Virus record (IMG/VR): IMGVR_UViG_3300017613_000219
Coordinates: 1-23,516 of that record
Source: a virus
Direction: 5' to 3' (one strand)
DNA length: 23,516 bases
Part shown: positions 14,672 to 20,423 of the stretch, in pieces
How the letters are laid out: every line of letters starts with the position of its first letter
How positions within the stretch are numbered: position 1 is the first letter of the stretch
The notes under the pieces: model-generated
The model's database searches: none
What the model was told of the DNA's origin: nothing
The model's input: the letters and a program-made list of their open reading frames with translations, nothing else
Position numbers and translations under genes: made by a program

Positions 14672-14797
14672 TTATCTATTGAATACTATATGATATGGAG
14701 ATATGAATAGTAAAACAGTAAATGCATATTCAGCAGTACTAGTTTGAATAAGCCAGATAACAGCAAGTCCGAATAGTATGTTAAATATTTTTTGCAT
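14672..14797 (-). CDS. Small membrane protein (41 residues)
   Basis: This minus-strand gene encodes MQKIFNILFGLAVIWLIQTS, then TAEYAFTVLLFISPYHIVFN R. Two hydrophobic stretches (about residues 4-18 and 24-38) suggest a two-pass or hairpin membrane peptide. Its ATG shares the last base of the upstream gene's TAA (TAATG), so translation is probably coupled to the gene at 14797-15081. Its stop is one base from the gp48-like stop on the other strand. Small phage membrane proteins of this type often act in superinfection exclusion or lysis control, but nothing here shows which. Confidence 0.6.
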   Translation of the reverse strand: MQKIFNILFGLAVIWLIQTSTAEYAFTVLLFISPYHIVFNR

Positions 14798-15081
14798 TAA
14801 TAAAGTATCATCCCTTTACCCATTGAATCAGTTCTAAAACTACCAACCGAAAAAATTTCCGACAGGTCATAAAATTCTACAGGCTCATCTTCATCTGCAA
14901 TAAAACAGGTAGCATTGTTAATGACCGCTCTCAAAATATCTTGAACATACCCATCGTTTAAAACCACACCAGTAGTGGTTCTATCGAACATACCTCTGCC
15001 GTTGTACGATTCTCTAAGGCTTACGTCAAGCCCCTCATCTTCACAAACTTGAACCAAAGTTTCAGCTAATTTCAATTCCAT
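14797..15081 (-). CDS. Hypothetical protein, minus strand
   Basis: This 94-residue protein begins MELKLAETLVQVCEDEGLDV, then SLRESYNGRGMFDRTTTGVV; the 'Y-x-G-R-G-M' block recalls a small conserved phage protein family of unknown function, from memory. It is acidic, with two Cys residues and no transmembrane segment. The start is well supported: AAAGGAC eight bases upstream, and a TTGACA-N16-TATGAT promoter 30-60 bases before. It transcribes against the virion genes and forms a two-gene unit with the membrane peptide at 14672-14797. The function is unknown. Confidence 0.75.
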   Translation of the reverse strand: MELKLAETLVQVCEDEGLDVSLRESYNGRGMFDRTTTGVVLNDGYVQDILRAVINNATCFIADEDEPVEFYDLSEIFSVGSFRTDSMGKGMILY

Positions 15082-15104
15082 TTTTCTGTCCTTTCTTTAG
15101 AGTT

Positions 15105-15126
15105 TATTAGCAATCATACGCTAATA
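15105..15126. promoter_or_regulatory. Inverted repeat over the minus-strand -10
   Basis: TATTAGC (15105-15111) and GCTAATA (15120-15126) form a perfect seven-base dyad with an eight-base spacer. It contains the -10 box (15113-15118) of the minus-strand promoter. Its position suits a repressor operator controlling the minus-strand pair. It is also compatible with chance in AT-rich DNA. Confidence 0.4.
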
Positions 15127-15140
15127 TATTTTTTTTGTCA
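15113..15140 (-). promoter_or_regulatory. Sigma70-type promoter, minus strand
   Basis: On the minus strand, TTGACA (15140-15135) and TATGAT (15118-15113) are 16 bases apart, about 30 bases before the ATG at 15081. The -35 matches the host housekeeping consensus fully. It drives the 15081-14672 pair and is divergent from the promoter at 15207. Confidence 0.7.
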
Positions 15141-15206
15141 AGTGTTATTTTTGGCATGAATCTTGCATATACCTAAAATCATTGGAAAAATAAATCAAAA
15201 TAGTTC

Positions 15207-15235
15207 TTGACATTGTATCTAATATAAGATAGAAT
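15207..15235 (+). promoter_or_regulatory. Sigma70-type promoter P1
   Basis: TTGACA (15207-15212) and TAGAAT (15230-15235) have the ideal 17-base spacing. The -35 is perfect and the leader continues with AAACTCAAAAAAGGAGAAC before the ATG at 15269. The promoter and leader closely resemble those at 15436, pointing to a duplicated expression cassette. Host RNA polymerase would be enough to use it, so early expression is expected. Confidence 0.85.
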
Positions 15236-15268
15236 GGGTATAGAAACTCAAAAAAGGAGAACGGAGCA

Positions 15269-15427
15269 ATGAGACTGACATCAAAACAGATTCAACGGAA
15301 CATCGAAATTGAAAAGGATCTGAAAGCTAAGAAAATTTGTTGCGCTTGTGGGATGCCTTTCAGCAAAGTCAAGCGTAGCAAGGCTTTACAAGATACTTGT
15401 GAAATTTGTGAAAAAGATTTCGACTAA
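15269..15427 (+). CDS. Small zinc-ribbon protein
   Basis: This 52-residue protein starts MRLTSKQIQRNIEIEKDLKA with an AAGGAG site upstream and promoter P1. It has a helical N-terminus and a Cys4 ribbon: ICCACGMPF (Cys24/25 and Cys27) and DTCEICEKD (Cys44 and Cys47), each a CxxC. Such tiny ribbons in phage early regions often bind nucleic acid or host RNA polymerase. No family is recognised. It is the only gene between two near-identical promoters, so it was probably added or duplicated as a unit. Confidence 0.7.
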   Translation: MRLTSKQIQRNIEIEKDLKAKKICCACGMPFSKVKRSKALQDTCEICEKDFD

Positions 15428-15435
15428 AATAATGC

Positions 15436-15464
15436 TTGACATTCTATCTTATTTAATATAGACT
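15436..15464 (+). promoter_or_regulatory. Sigma70-type promoter P2
   Basis: TTGACA (15436-15441) with TAGACT (15459-15464) at 17 bases; a TAATAT box also overlaps at closer spacing. The sequence from -35 to the ribosome site copies P1 with few changes (TTGACATT, TATCT, AAACTCAAAAAAAGGA). It starts nine bases after the stop of the gene at 15269 and drives the gene at 15494. Confidence 0.75.
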
Positions 15465-15493
15465 TAAAGAAAACTCAAAAAAAGGAAAACAAA

Positions 15494-15964
15494 ATGAATT
15501 TTGAAATCGGACAAGAAGTTACTTTAAATGGTAGTATCTACAAAATTGCTGGTACTGTTAAAAGGTCTTGGCTTCTGGAGAAAGATGGAAAGCAATACAA
15601 GGCAACTTCTAACATGATGAAAAAAATTCAGGAGCAAAATAAAAATGGTATCGGTGTTGGAAAACGAAAACGGCAAAAAAGATCCGCTACCTTTCATATG
15701 GAAAAGCGTTTAGCTTATCGAAAAATTTTTGATCGAAATGCGAAGTTGCCAGAGACAGAAGAAGAATTGCTAGATGCTCTGGATGTTCTTTGCAATGAGC
15801 TTTCACCTGAGAATCTTTTCTGTGACGGTGAAATTTCCAGATCTGCTGGACTGAGAAAAGCAAGTGCCTTGAGAGCCGAATGGAAAGAAGTGGAAAGAAA
15901 ATTAGGTAGGAAAGTTTCAGAAGGAGAAGTTGAAAACCGCTGGTTAGAAAAACATAGGAGATAG
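15494..15964 (+). CDS. Hypothetical early protein
   Basis: This 156-residue basic protein begins MNFEIGQEVTLNGSIYKIAG, a short beta start like a KOW/SH3-type fold, followed by a Lys/Arg block (VGKRKRQKRSATFHMEKR) and a helical half (residues 80-156). The helical half is charged, with a pattern (EVERKLGRKVSEGEVENRWL) reminiscent of helical DNA-binding or adaptor proteins. AAAGGAAAAC precedes the ATG, and promoter P2 lies upstream. I recognise no family. A nucleic-acid-binding role is a guess from charge and the beta start. Confidence 0.65.
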   Translation: MNFEIGQEVTLNGSIYKIAGTVKRSWLLEKDGKQYKATSNMMKKIQEQNKNGIGVGKRKRQKRSATFHMEKRLAYRKIFDRNAKLPETEEELLDALDVLCNELSPENLFCDGEISRSAGLRKASALRAEWKEVERKLGRKVSEGEVENRWLEKHRR

Positions 15965-15968
15965 AAAA

Positions 15969-16424
15969 ATGGATTGGATGGATAAAAAACCAGAAGCTTG
16001 TAAACATAAAAGAAAAATAGACTTTACTACATGGTCTTTCGGTGACGAAAAACATATAGAACATTTCTTTTGTCCAAATTGTAAAGCCCATTGGTTCAAA
16101 GGCAAATACTATAATAAGGAACAATGGGAAGAATATATAAATGGGCCAGAGGACGAAGAAGAGAAAAAAGTTTTGGTAGTAGATAATATGGAGAATACAA
16201 ATAAACTCCTATTAGATTCAATAAAAAAATTAAAAGATTTAAATCTTCCTGGCGCTATGGTAGTAGGAAGAACTCCAGAAGATATAGAAATAAATTTTCC
16301 TTATGAATGTGCTGTATGTGGATTAAGATCAAACAAATTAGAGAAAATTTCAAATAACGGTAGATGCTTTAATTGTGATTCCCCATTAACTGATATCGAA
16401 AACGAAGACGAAGAGGAGATTTAA
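15969..16424 (+). CDS. Protein with two zinc-ribbon motifs
   Basis: This 151-residue protein starts four bases after the previous stop. Residues 11-38 hold CKH and FCPNC (Cys11, His13, Cys35, Cys38), and residues 114-136 hold CAVC and CFNC, a clear Cys4 ribbon with PYECAVCGLRSNKLEKISNN in between. The linker is acidic and helical (NMENTNKLLLDSIKKLKDLN), and the C-terminus is strongly acidic. Such modular ribbons suggest nucleic-acid or protein binding; no enzyme motif is visible. No family is recognised. Confidence 0.65.
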   Translation: MDWMDKKPEACKHKRKIDFTTWSFGDEKHIEHFFCPNCKAHWFKGKYYNKEQWEEYINGPEDEEEKKVLVVDNMENTNKLLLDSIKKLKDLNLPGAMVVGRTPEDIEINFPYECAVCGLRSNKLEKISNNGRCFNCDSPLTDIENEDEEEI

Positions 16425-16427
16425 TCC

Positions 16428-16565
16428 ATGAAAGCAAAATTTCAGAAAACAGATGAAGGTGTCAAGTTACTAGCTATCTACGTTGCTCAATTGACCAGAG
16501 AAGGAATGGCTTATCAGTTGGATGATTTAACTAACCATTATACCGTTATCATTACAGGGTTCTAA
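16428..16565 (+). CDS. Small hypothetical protein (45 residues)
   Basis: MKAKFQKTDEGVKLLAIYVA, then QLTREGMAYQLDDLTNHYTV and IITGF. It follows an AGGAG site at the end of the preceding gene, and its TAA overlaps the next ATG as TAATG. It is probably a small helical protein with a closing strand. It has no Cys or membrane segment. The prepilin gene follows it directly, so it may be translated with it; no family is recognised. Confidence 0.55.
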   Translation: MKAKFQKTDEGVKLLAIYVAQLTREGMAYQLDDLTNHYTVIITGF

Positions 16566-16924
16566 TGAATAATAAAGGCTTTACTCTTATAGAGCTTATA
16601 GCAGTTATGATCATACTAGGTATAGTAACTACCTTTGGTGTAGTTAAATTTATACGTATTGATCATACCGCTGAAATACGTGGTCTTGAGATAGGGCTAA
16701 TGGAGATCAATACCAGAGAAAAGCTTGTTTGGACTAATCTAAAAATTTCTTCCACTTCTTTTAATAACAATGAAGAATTTGATGCCGCTATAATTGAAGA
16801 AGTAGATTTGAATATGACTGATTATGTTTGGAATGGTACTACTCTATCTTTAGGTGGATCTTCTTTTTCACTAGAAAGAATTCCAGCTACCAGAAAACAT
16901 CCAGGAATATGGAAAAAAATATGA
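16565..16924 (+). CDS. Type IV prepilin / pseudopilin-like protein
   Basis: This 119-residue protein carries the class III signal sequence of prepilins: MNNKG, then FTLIELIAVMIILGIVTTFG. The peptidase would cut after Gly5, exposing Phe1 with the conserved Glu at mature position 5. The 20-residue hydrophobic helix is normal for pilins, and the short beta-rich remainder (WNGTTLSLGGSSFSLERIPA, HPGIWKKI) is typical of minor pilins or pseudopilins. From memory, the C-terminal part resembles short pseudopilins of deltaproteobacteria. Processing would need the host peptidase (PilD-type). A phage gene of this kind is unusual. It could block, decorate or alter host pili or type II secretion. ATG overlaps the previous stop as TAATG. 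Confidence 0.75.
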   Translation: MNNKGFTLIELIAVMIILGIVTTFGVVKFIRIDHTAEIRGLEIGLMEINTREKLVWTNLKISSTSFNNNEEFDAAIIEEVDLNMTDYVWNGTTLSLGGSSFSLERIPATRKHPGIWKKI

Positions 16925-17076
16925 AACCTATGTTTGAAGACATCTTAACAATTGATAAGAGCATGGGAGAATCCAGATTCCCACAAGTTTATGGTGTGAT
17001 TCTCTTTATCGAAACAATTATCCTCTGTCTACAAAAGGAAACTATAATTTCCTTTTGGAAACTATACTTTACTTAG
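16921..17076 (+). CDS. Small protein with one hydrophobic segment
   Basis: This 51-residue gene starts MKPMFEDILTIDKSMGESRF. Its ATG overlaps the prepilin TGA as ATGA, a typical coupled start. A hydrophobic stretch (VYGVILFIETIILCL, about residues 23-37) may span the membrane. A longer reading of this frame begins at 16828 but lies inside the prepilin gene and is not preferred. The end of the gene overlaps the GGAAACTATA repeats. It could be a partner of the pilin-like protein, but that rests only on adjacency. Confidence 0.5.
   Translation: MKPMFEDILTIDKSMGESRFPQVYGVILFIETIILCLQKETIISFWKLYFT
17037..17070 (+). repeat. Tandem GGAAACTATA direct repeats
   Basis: GGAAACTATAATTT (17037-17050) and GGAAACTATACTTT (17057-17070) are 14-base near-identical repeats with a 20-base period. 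They lie just before the ribosome site of the DUF932 gene. A related sequence, GGAAGACTATACTTT, lies at 101-115 before the first complete gene. Each contains a -10-like TATAAT or TATACT but no matching -35. They may be binding sites for a phage regulator or an alternative promoter. Confidence 0.45.
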
Positions 17077-17086
17077 AGGAAAAATC

Positions 17087-17998
17087 ATGCAACATTATAT
17101 TCCTATTGATACTCAAAATCCAGATGAAGCTATGTTACTTTCTCACAACTTCACGGTAGAAAGTCAAGACATAAAAACAGAAAGAGATATTTGGATTCCC
17201 GATAAGAAAGCAATCGTAAGAAGGGATACTAACCAATATTTAGGTACGGTAGGTAAAGGATGGGAACCAGTCCAACCAGAAGTACTTTACAGTATGGCAC
17301 AGGAACTTATCGAAGCTACCGATGGTTCAATTAACGGTCTTTTGAATATGTTTGACGGAGCAGTTATAGGAATATCATTTAAACTTGCGGAACGTGAGTT
17401 TGTAGACGATGATAAAATTGATTTGAACTTCCTTATGCTTACTGCTTTTAATGGTCAATATGGGCTTTCTGGAAGTGCTATAGCCTATCGACATGCCAAT
17501 GATAGCATGGCAAATACCAGCAACAAAGTCTTCAATTTAAAGCATACGAAATTTGTAGGCAATCGAATTGAAGTAGTCAAGGATATGCTCAAGTACTATA
17601 ATCAAGAAATCAGATCCTTTGACATGCTTATGAATAAGCTTGTTACTAAACCTATGAGCGAAGATCTAGCAGTTGATTGGTTCAAAACATTATTCCCTAA
17701 AGCTACTACTATTAGATCTACACGGATGCTTAATAACGCTATAGACAAATTCAAAACATTACTACGTATCGAAAACGCAAGAGGGGTTTCGGGGGTCGCT
17801 GGAACGTCTTACGGAGCTTGGTGTGCGTTGGCTCAATACATCAATCACCATAGAACTATCAGAGTTCATAATGATAGAAATCCAGAAGAAGTAAGATTCC
17901 AGACAATCAACTTTGGAACTGGTAATGTTATGATGCAAAAAGGAATTACAAAATTAACCAATGATTATTTTGATAAAGAAGAATTCATGATTGACTAA
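17087..17998 (+). CDS. DUF932 (phage/plasmid-like) protein
   Basis: This 303-residue protein matches the DUF932 family, known in plasmid and phage genomes as 'phage/plasmid-like protein' (TIGR03299). Typical blocks are RDTNQYLGTVGKGWEPVQPE near residue 45, DGAVIGISFKLAEREFVDDD, LNFLMLTAFNGQYGLSGSAI and the helical C-terminal half ending TGNVMMQKGITKL. The family's function is not established. AGAGG precedes the ATG, and the GGAAACTATA repeats lie upstream. Several other early genes follow on the same strand. A transferred accessory gene is plausible. Confidence 0.72.
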   Translation: MQHYIPIDTQNPDEAMLLSHNFTVESQDIKTERDIWIPDKKAIVRRDTNQYLGTVGKGWEPVQPEVLYSMAQELIEATDGSINGLLNMFDGAVIGISFKLAEREFVDDDKIDLNFLMLTAFNGQYGLSGSAIAYRHANDSMANTSNKVFNLKHTKFVGNRIEVVKDMLKYYNQEIRSFDMLMNKLVTKPMSEDLAVDWFKTLFPKATTIRSTRMLNNAIDKFKTLLRIENARGVSGVAGTSYGAWCALAQYINHHRTIRVHNDRNPEEVRFQTINFGTGNVMMQKGITKLTNDYFDKEEFMID

Positions 17999-18011
17999 CA
18001 AGGAGAAAAAA

Positions 18012-18431
18012 ATGGTAAGCACATACGAAGAAAGTTTCCAAGAAAAATATCGTAAAGCCGCTGATCCTATGACTAAAAAAGTTGATGACGCTGTACATGC
18101 AAGCGGTCAAGAAGAATCCGTAGTTTTCTATAGCGCATATGAATCTACGGAAGAAGGAATTCCTATTGATAATTTGGATGCCATTCCGATAGAAGGAAAA
18201 ATTCTGCTAGTCGATGCAGGAAGTGATTTCTATGGTAATGGTGAAGCCTACAAGGGTAAGACCTTAGACAATCCTACATGGTTAGAGCTTTGCGTAGCGG
18301 CTAATGAAATGATCCTTACTACCAAAGACTTACACCATATCTATCTTGAAGCAGTTATTCCTACTGGTAAAGTTTTGACTCTTCAAGATATGACAGAAAT
18401 TAAAATTTGCCATTTTAGCATGGGATCATAG
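18012..18431 (+). CDS. Hypothetical protein
   Basis: A 139-residue protein. The frame also offers an ATG at 17991, inside the previous gene, but the strong AAGGAG at 18000-18005 sits at the right distance from the ATG at 18012, so the later start is chosen. The protein is acidic, starting MVSTYEESFQEKYRKAADPM, with a beta-rich middle (IEGKILLVDAGSDFYGNGEA) and helical regions. No membrane segment or Cys motif is seen. No family is recognised. Confidence 0.65.
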   Translation: MVSTYEESFQEKYRKAADPMTKKVDDAVHASGQEESVVFYSAYESTEEGIPIDNLDAIPIEGKILLVDAGSDFYGNGEAYKGKTLDNPTWLELCVAANEMILTTKDLHHIYLEAVIPTGKVLTLQDMTEIKICHFSMGS

Positions 18432-18459
18432 GAAAATATTTGTTATAGGAGAATAAATC

Positions 18460-18777
18460 ATGCCTATATGGGTAGAACGCTGGCGTGTAAGAAGCCATAC
18501 TAACTCTGATAAAGAATATGTAGTTTCACTAGCCGATGACGGAGAGACATGGGGCTGTTCATGTCCTGCATGGAAGTTTCAACGTCATCGAATTAGAGAT
18601 GGTATCTGTAAACACATTCGGCAGATCCAGCATATTATTGAAGAAATGAGATTTGCAGAAGAAGAAGAACAAGAAGAAATTCTGATTGCCGAAGAATGGG
18701 AAGAAGAAAAACGATTTATATATCCAGATAATGTTACTCATGATGATTTTTTTACAGAAGAGGAATTTGTATTATGA
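18460..18777 (+). CDS. SWIM zinc-finger protein
   Basis: A 105-residue protein with a SWIM-type finger: W-G-C-S-C at residues 31-35 and C-K-H at 50-52, that is CxC-x14-CxH. SWIM domains bind DNA or protein. The leading strands (MPIWVERWRVRSHTNSDKEY) are the usual beta lead-in before the CxC. Residues 60-90 are very acidic (EEEEQEEILIAEEWEEEKRF). AGGAG precedes the ATG. The stop overlaps the next ATG as ATGA. DNA binding or a role in host or phage transcription is possible but not shown. Confidence 0.75.
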   Translation: MPIWVERWRVRSHTNSDKEYVVSLADDGETWGCSCPAWKFQRHRIRDGICKHIRQIQHIIEEMRFAEEEEQEEILIAEEWEEEKRFIYPDNVTHDDFFTEEEFVL

Positions 18778-18947
18778 TATTCCTACTTAATAACGGAACT
18801 GAAATTTCCATCAATTATAAAAATAATATGAGATTCATACATTGGCTATGCTCTAAGGTTTACATCAATGAACCAAAATATTTTTATTTAGGCTTGACAT
18901 TATGTGGTTTATCTGTTACAATGCAAAAAAAGGTGAAAAAATTATGA
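18774..18947 (+). CDS. Small hypothetical protein (57 residues) containing a promoter
   Basis: MIFLLNNGTEISINYKNNMR, then FIHWLCSKVYINEPKYFYLG, LTLCGLSVTMQKKVKKL. Both ends overlap neighbours as ATGA (18774 and 18944), a strong sign that it is translated. It may be a small beta/alpha protein with a hydrophobic tail (FYLGLTLCGLSVTM). The DNA of its last third is also a consensus sigma70 promoter for the next gene. No family is recognised. Confidence 0.55.
   Translation: MIFLLNNGTEISINYKNNMRFIHWLCSKVYINEPKYFYLGLTLCGLSVTMQKKVKKL
18894..18922 (+). promoter_or_regulatory. Sigma70-type promoter P3
   Basis: TTGACA (18894-18899) and TACAAT (18917-18922) are 17 bases apart, a near-consensus pair. 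It lies inside the 57-residue gene and starts transcription about 15 bases before the ATG at 18944, with AAAGGTG as the ribosome site. It gives the SLOG gene and those after it independent expression. Confidence 0.75.
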
Positions 18948-19360
18948 AGAAAATAGGAATCATAGGAACCAGACGGAGAAATATCCGAACTGACTTTATA
19001 AAGGTCAAAGATGCTTTCTTTGAAGTTTATGAAGACGGAGATTGGATTGTCTCTGGTGGATGTCCAGAAGGTGGAGATGCCTTCGCTGAAAAAATAGCTA
19101 GAGACTTTGGTATTCCTATTCTTACACTTCATGCCAGATGGAACCATAAATGGATTGATGAAGAAAAGAAGTTTATCCGTAAATACAATCAAGCCGCTGG
19201 TTTCATAAGGAATGGGCCTATAGCCGAACATTCAGATGTTATCATTGCTTGTGTCGCTGATGATAGAACTGGTGGAACAGAAGATACATTAAAGAAATTT
19301 GAAAAAGACAAGATAAGAGAAAAAAGATTTAAAATGGATGGGGAGATAATATTAGTATGA
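18944..19360 (+). CDS. SLOG-fold (YspA-like, DUF2493) nucleotide-binding protein
   Basis: This 138-residue protein shows the cpYpsA-type SLOG signature. MKKIGIIGTRRRNIR is the first strand and Arg-rich loop, and WIVSGGCPEGGDAFAEKIAR is the SGG...GGD nucleotide-binding loop at residues 34-53. Later strands include IPILTLHARW and HSDVIIACVADDRTGGTEDT, the closing GGT loop. SLOG proteins bind nucleotide-derived signals, and some relatives act in phage defence or signalling. The start at 18944 is preferred over one at 18902, which lies within the promoter. The ATG overlaps the previous stop as ATGA and the TGA overlaps the next ATG. Confidence 0.75.
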   Translation: MKKIGIIGTRRRNIRTDFIKVKDAFFEVYEDGDWIVSGGCPEGGDAFAEKIARDFGIPILTLHARWNHKWIDEEKKFIRKYNQAAGFIRNGPIAEHSDVIIACVADDRTGGTEDTLKKFEKDKIREKRFKMDGEIILV

Positions 19361-19683
19361 AAATTACAGTCAAAATGTCAGAGGATCTTGTAGTCATTTG
19401 CTCCAAATGTCATTGGTCTGGAGCTATTCAAGATGCTCATTGGATGAATGATTTTGTTGAGTATGGATATTGCCCAACATGCGGAGGTAAAGAATTCGAT
19501 GATATAGATTCATGGGAATCATGTAAAAAATATTTGGAACCAGAAGACAAATGGACATTTGAAAGAATCTATGATGGATGGAAAGCCAGAGCCTTTGTAT
19601 ATTTACTACTTATCTGTGGTTTGCTTTTCGGAGTTTTACCTTGGATTTGGGGTTGCTGTTCAATCCTTAAATGGATATTCTAA
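19357..19683 (+). CDS. Zinc-ribbon protein with C-terminal membrane helix
   Basis: This 108-residue protein has an N-terminal Cys4 ribbon, ICSKCHWSG (Cys15, Cys18) and YCPTCGGKE (Cys39, Cys42). It ends with one or two hydrophobic segments (about residues 80-107: AFVYLLLICGLLFGVLPWIW and GCCSILKWIF). The layout suggests a tail-anchored membrane protein with a cytoplasmic ribbon. The start overlaps the SLOG stop as ATGA; Met7 is an alternative start. It could associate with the SLOG protein, but that is inferred only from coupling. Confidence 0.65.
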   Translation: MKITVKMSEDLVVICSKCHWSGAIQDAHWMNDFVEYGYCPTCGGKEFDDIDSWESCKKYLEPEDKWTFERIYDGWKARAFVYLLLICGLLFGVLPWIWGCCSILKWIF

Positions 19684-19727
19684 AATGAATATTTTAAATT
19701 GAATGAGCTATTAGAAAGGGAAAGAAA

Positions 19728-20099
19728 ATGAATCATACTATTAAAAGAAAATTAAGAATCATGGATGAAATTCAAGACTCAATTGATACTCACATCTGGA
19801 AAATTTTTAATAGGTATGTTCTTCTAAAGAAAATTCGCTTCAATAGTCCTCATGATTGGAAAGTTGAAGGTGGTTCTATTTATTTTCATGGGTCAGATGG
19901 ATGTATGGGATGTTATGATAATATGTCATGTTCTATACCTGAAAAATTTTTCATAAACGAAGAAGAAGAATTTAAAATTCTTGAAGATGAAATTAAAGAG
20001 ATAGAAGCAAAGGAAGAGAGTAGAAAAAAACAAGAAGCTAAAAGAAAAGAACTTGCGCTATTAAAAAAATTGAAGACCAAATATGAATCCAAAAAATGA
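19728..20099 (+). CDS. Hypothetical protein with C-terminal coiled coil
   Basis: This 123-residue protein has AAAGGG before the ATG. Residues 1-85 include a small globular part with a Cys cluster (GSDGCMGCYDNMSCSIP). Residues 85-123 are a highly charged helix (EDEIKEIEAKEESRKKQEAK, RKELALLKKLKTKYESKK) suited to a coiled coil. The stop lies 17 bases into the next gene, whose start is internal. No family is recognised. Confidence 0.55.
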   Translation: MNHTIKRKLRIMDEIQDSIDTHIWKIFNRYVLLKKIRFNSPHDWKVEGGSIYFHGSDGCMGCYDNMSCSIPEKFFINEEEEFKILEDEIKEIEAKEESRKKQEAKRKELALLKKLKTKYESKK

Positions 20100-20376
20100 A
20101 TATGGTAGTCTATATCAAATCGGATATTGGGCTAACACAAAACGGTGGACTCAAACTCATATTAGAGATTGTGAAACTGGTAATCCTGTTTGTGGTAGTC
20201 AAATTTCAAAAGGGGTCGATGATGGTGTAGTCAAAGACAATTCCGAAACTGCACCAAAAAGGTTCCAATGGTGTTCTTGGGGATATTCTCAATATGACTA
20301 CATAGAATGTGAGCATTGTAAGAACTGGTTGAAGAGAAAACTGCTTACAGAAGCAGAATCAATAAAAACACGTTAA
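20083..20376 (+). CDS. Hypothetical Cys/Trp-rich protein
   Basis: This 97-residue protein overlaps the previous gene by 17 bases. It is rich in Trp, Tyr and Cys (SLYQIGYWANTKRWTQTHIR, WCSWGYSQYDYIECEHCKNW) with a CEHC pair that could bind a metal. No membrane segment is seen and no strong ribosome site is evident, consistent with coupling to the upstream gene. It is immediately followed by the long palindrome at 20375, a likely unit end. No family is recognised. Confidence 0.55.
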   Translation: MNPKNEYGSLYQIGYWANTKRWTQTHIRDCETGNPVCGSQISKGVDDGVVKDNSETAPKRFQWCSWGYSQYDYIECEHCKNWLKRKLLTEAESIKTR

Positions 20377-20404
20377 AAATAAGGTATAGCTATACATTAT
20401 TTTT
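20375..20404. terminator. Long perfect-centre palindrome, terminator or operator
   Basis: The arms AAAAATAA-G-GTATAG (20375-20389) and CTATAC-A-TTATTTTT (20390-20404) are complementary in 14 of 15 positions with no spacer. As RNA this gives a hairpin with an A tract before and a U tract after, fitting a rho-independent terminator working in both directions. As DNA it could be an operator for the phosphoesterase gene, 20 bases downstream. Confidence 0.55.
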
Positions 20405-20423
20405 AGCAAGGAGAAAAACAAAA

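Noticed and set aside
16828-16920. Upstream extension of the 51-residue gene (start at 16828)
   Set aside because: It overlaps the prepilin gene for 93 bases; the ATG at 16921 gives a coupled ATGA start and is simpler.
17991-18011. Earlier start for the 18012 gene
   Set aside because: The strong AAGGAG at 18000-18005 lies inside this extension and serves the later ATG.
18902-18943. Earlier start for the SLOG gene
   Set aside because: The earlier ATG lies between the -35 and -10 of promoter P3, and the SLOG motif begins at the start at 18944.
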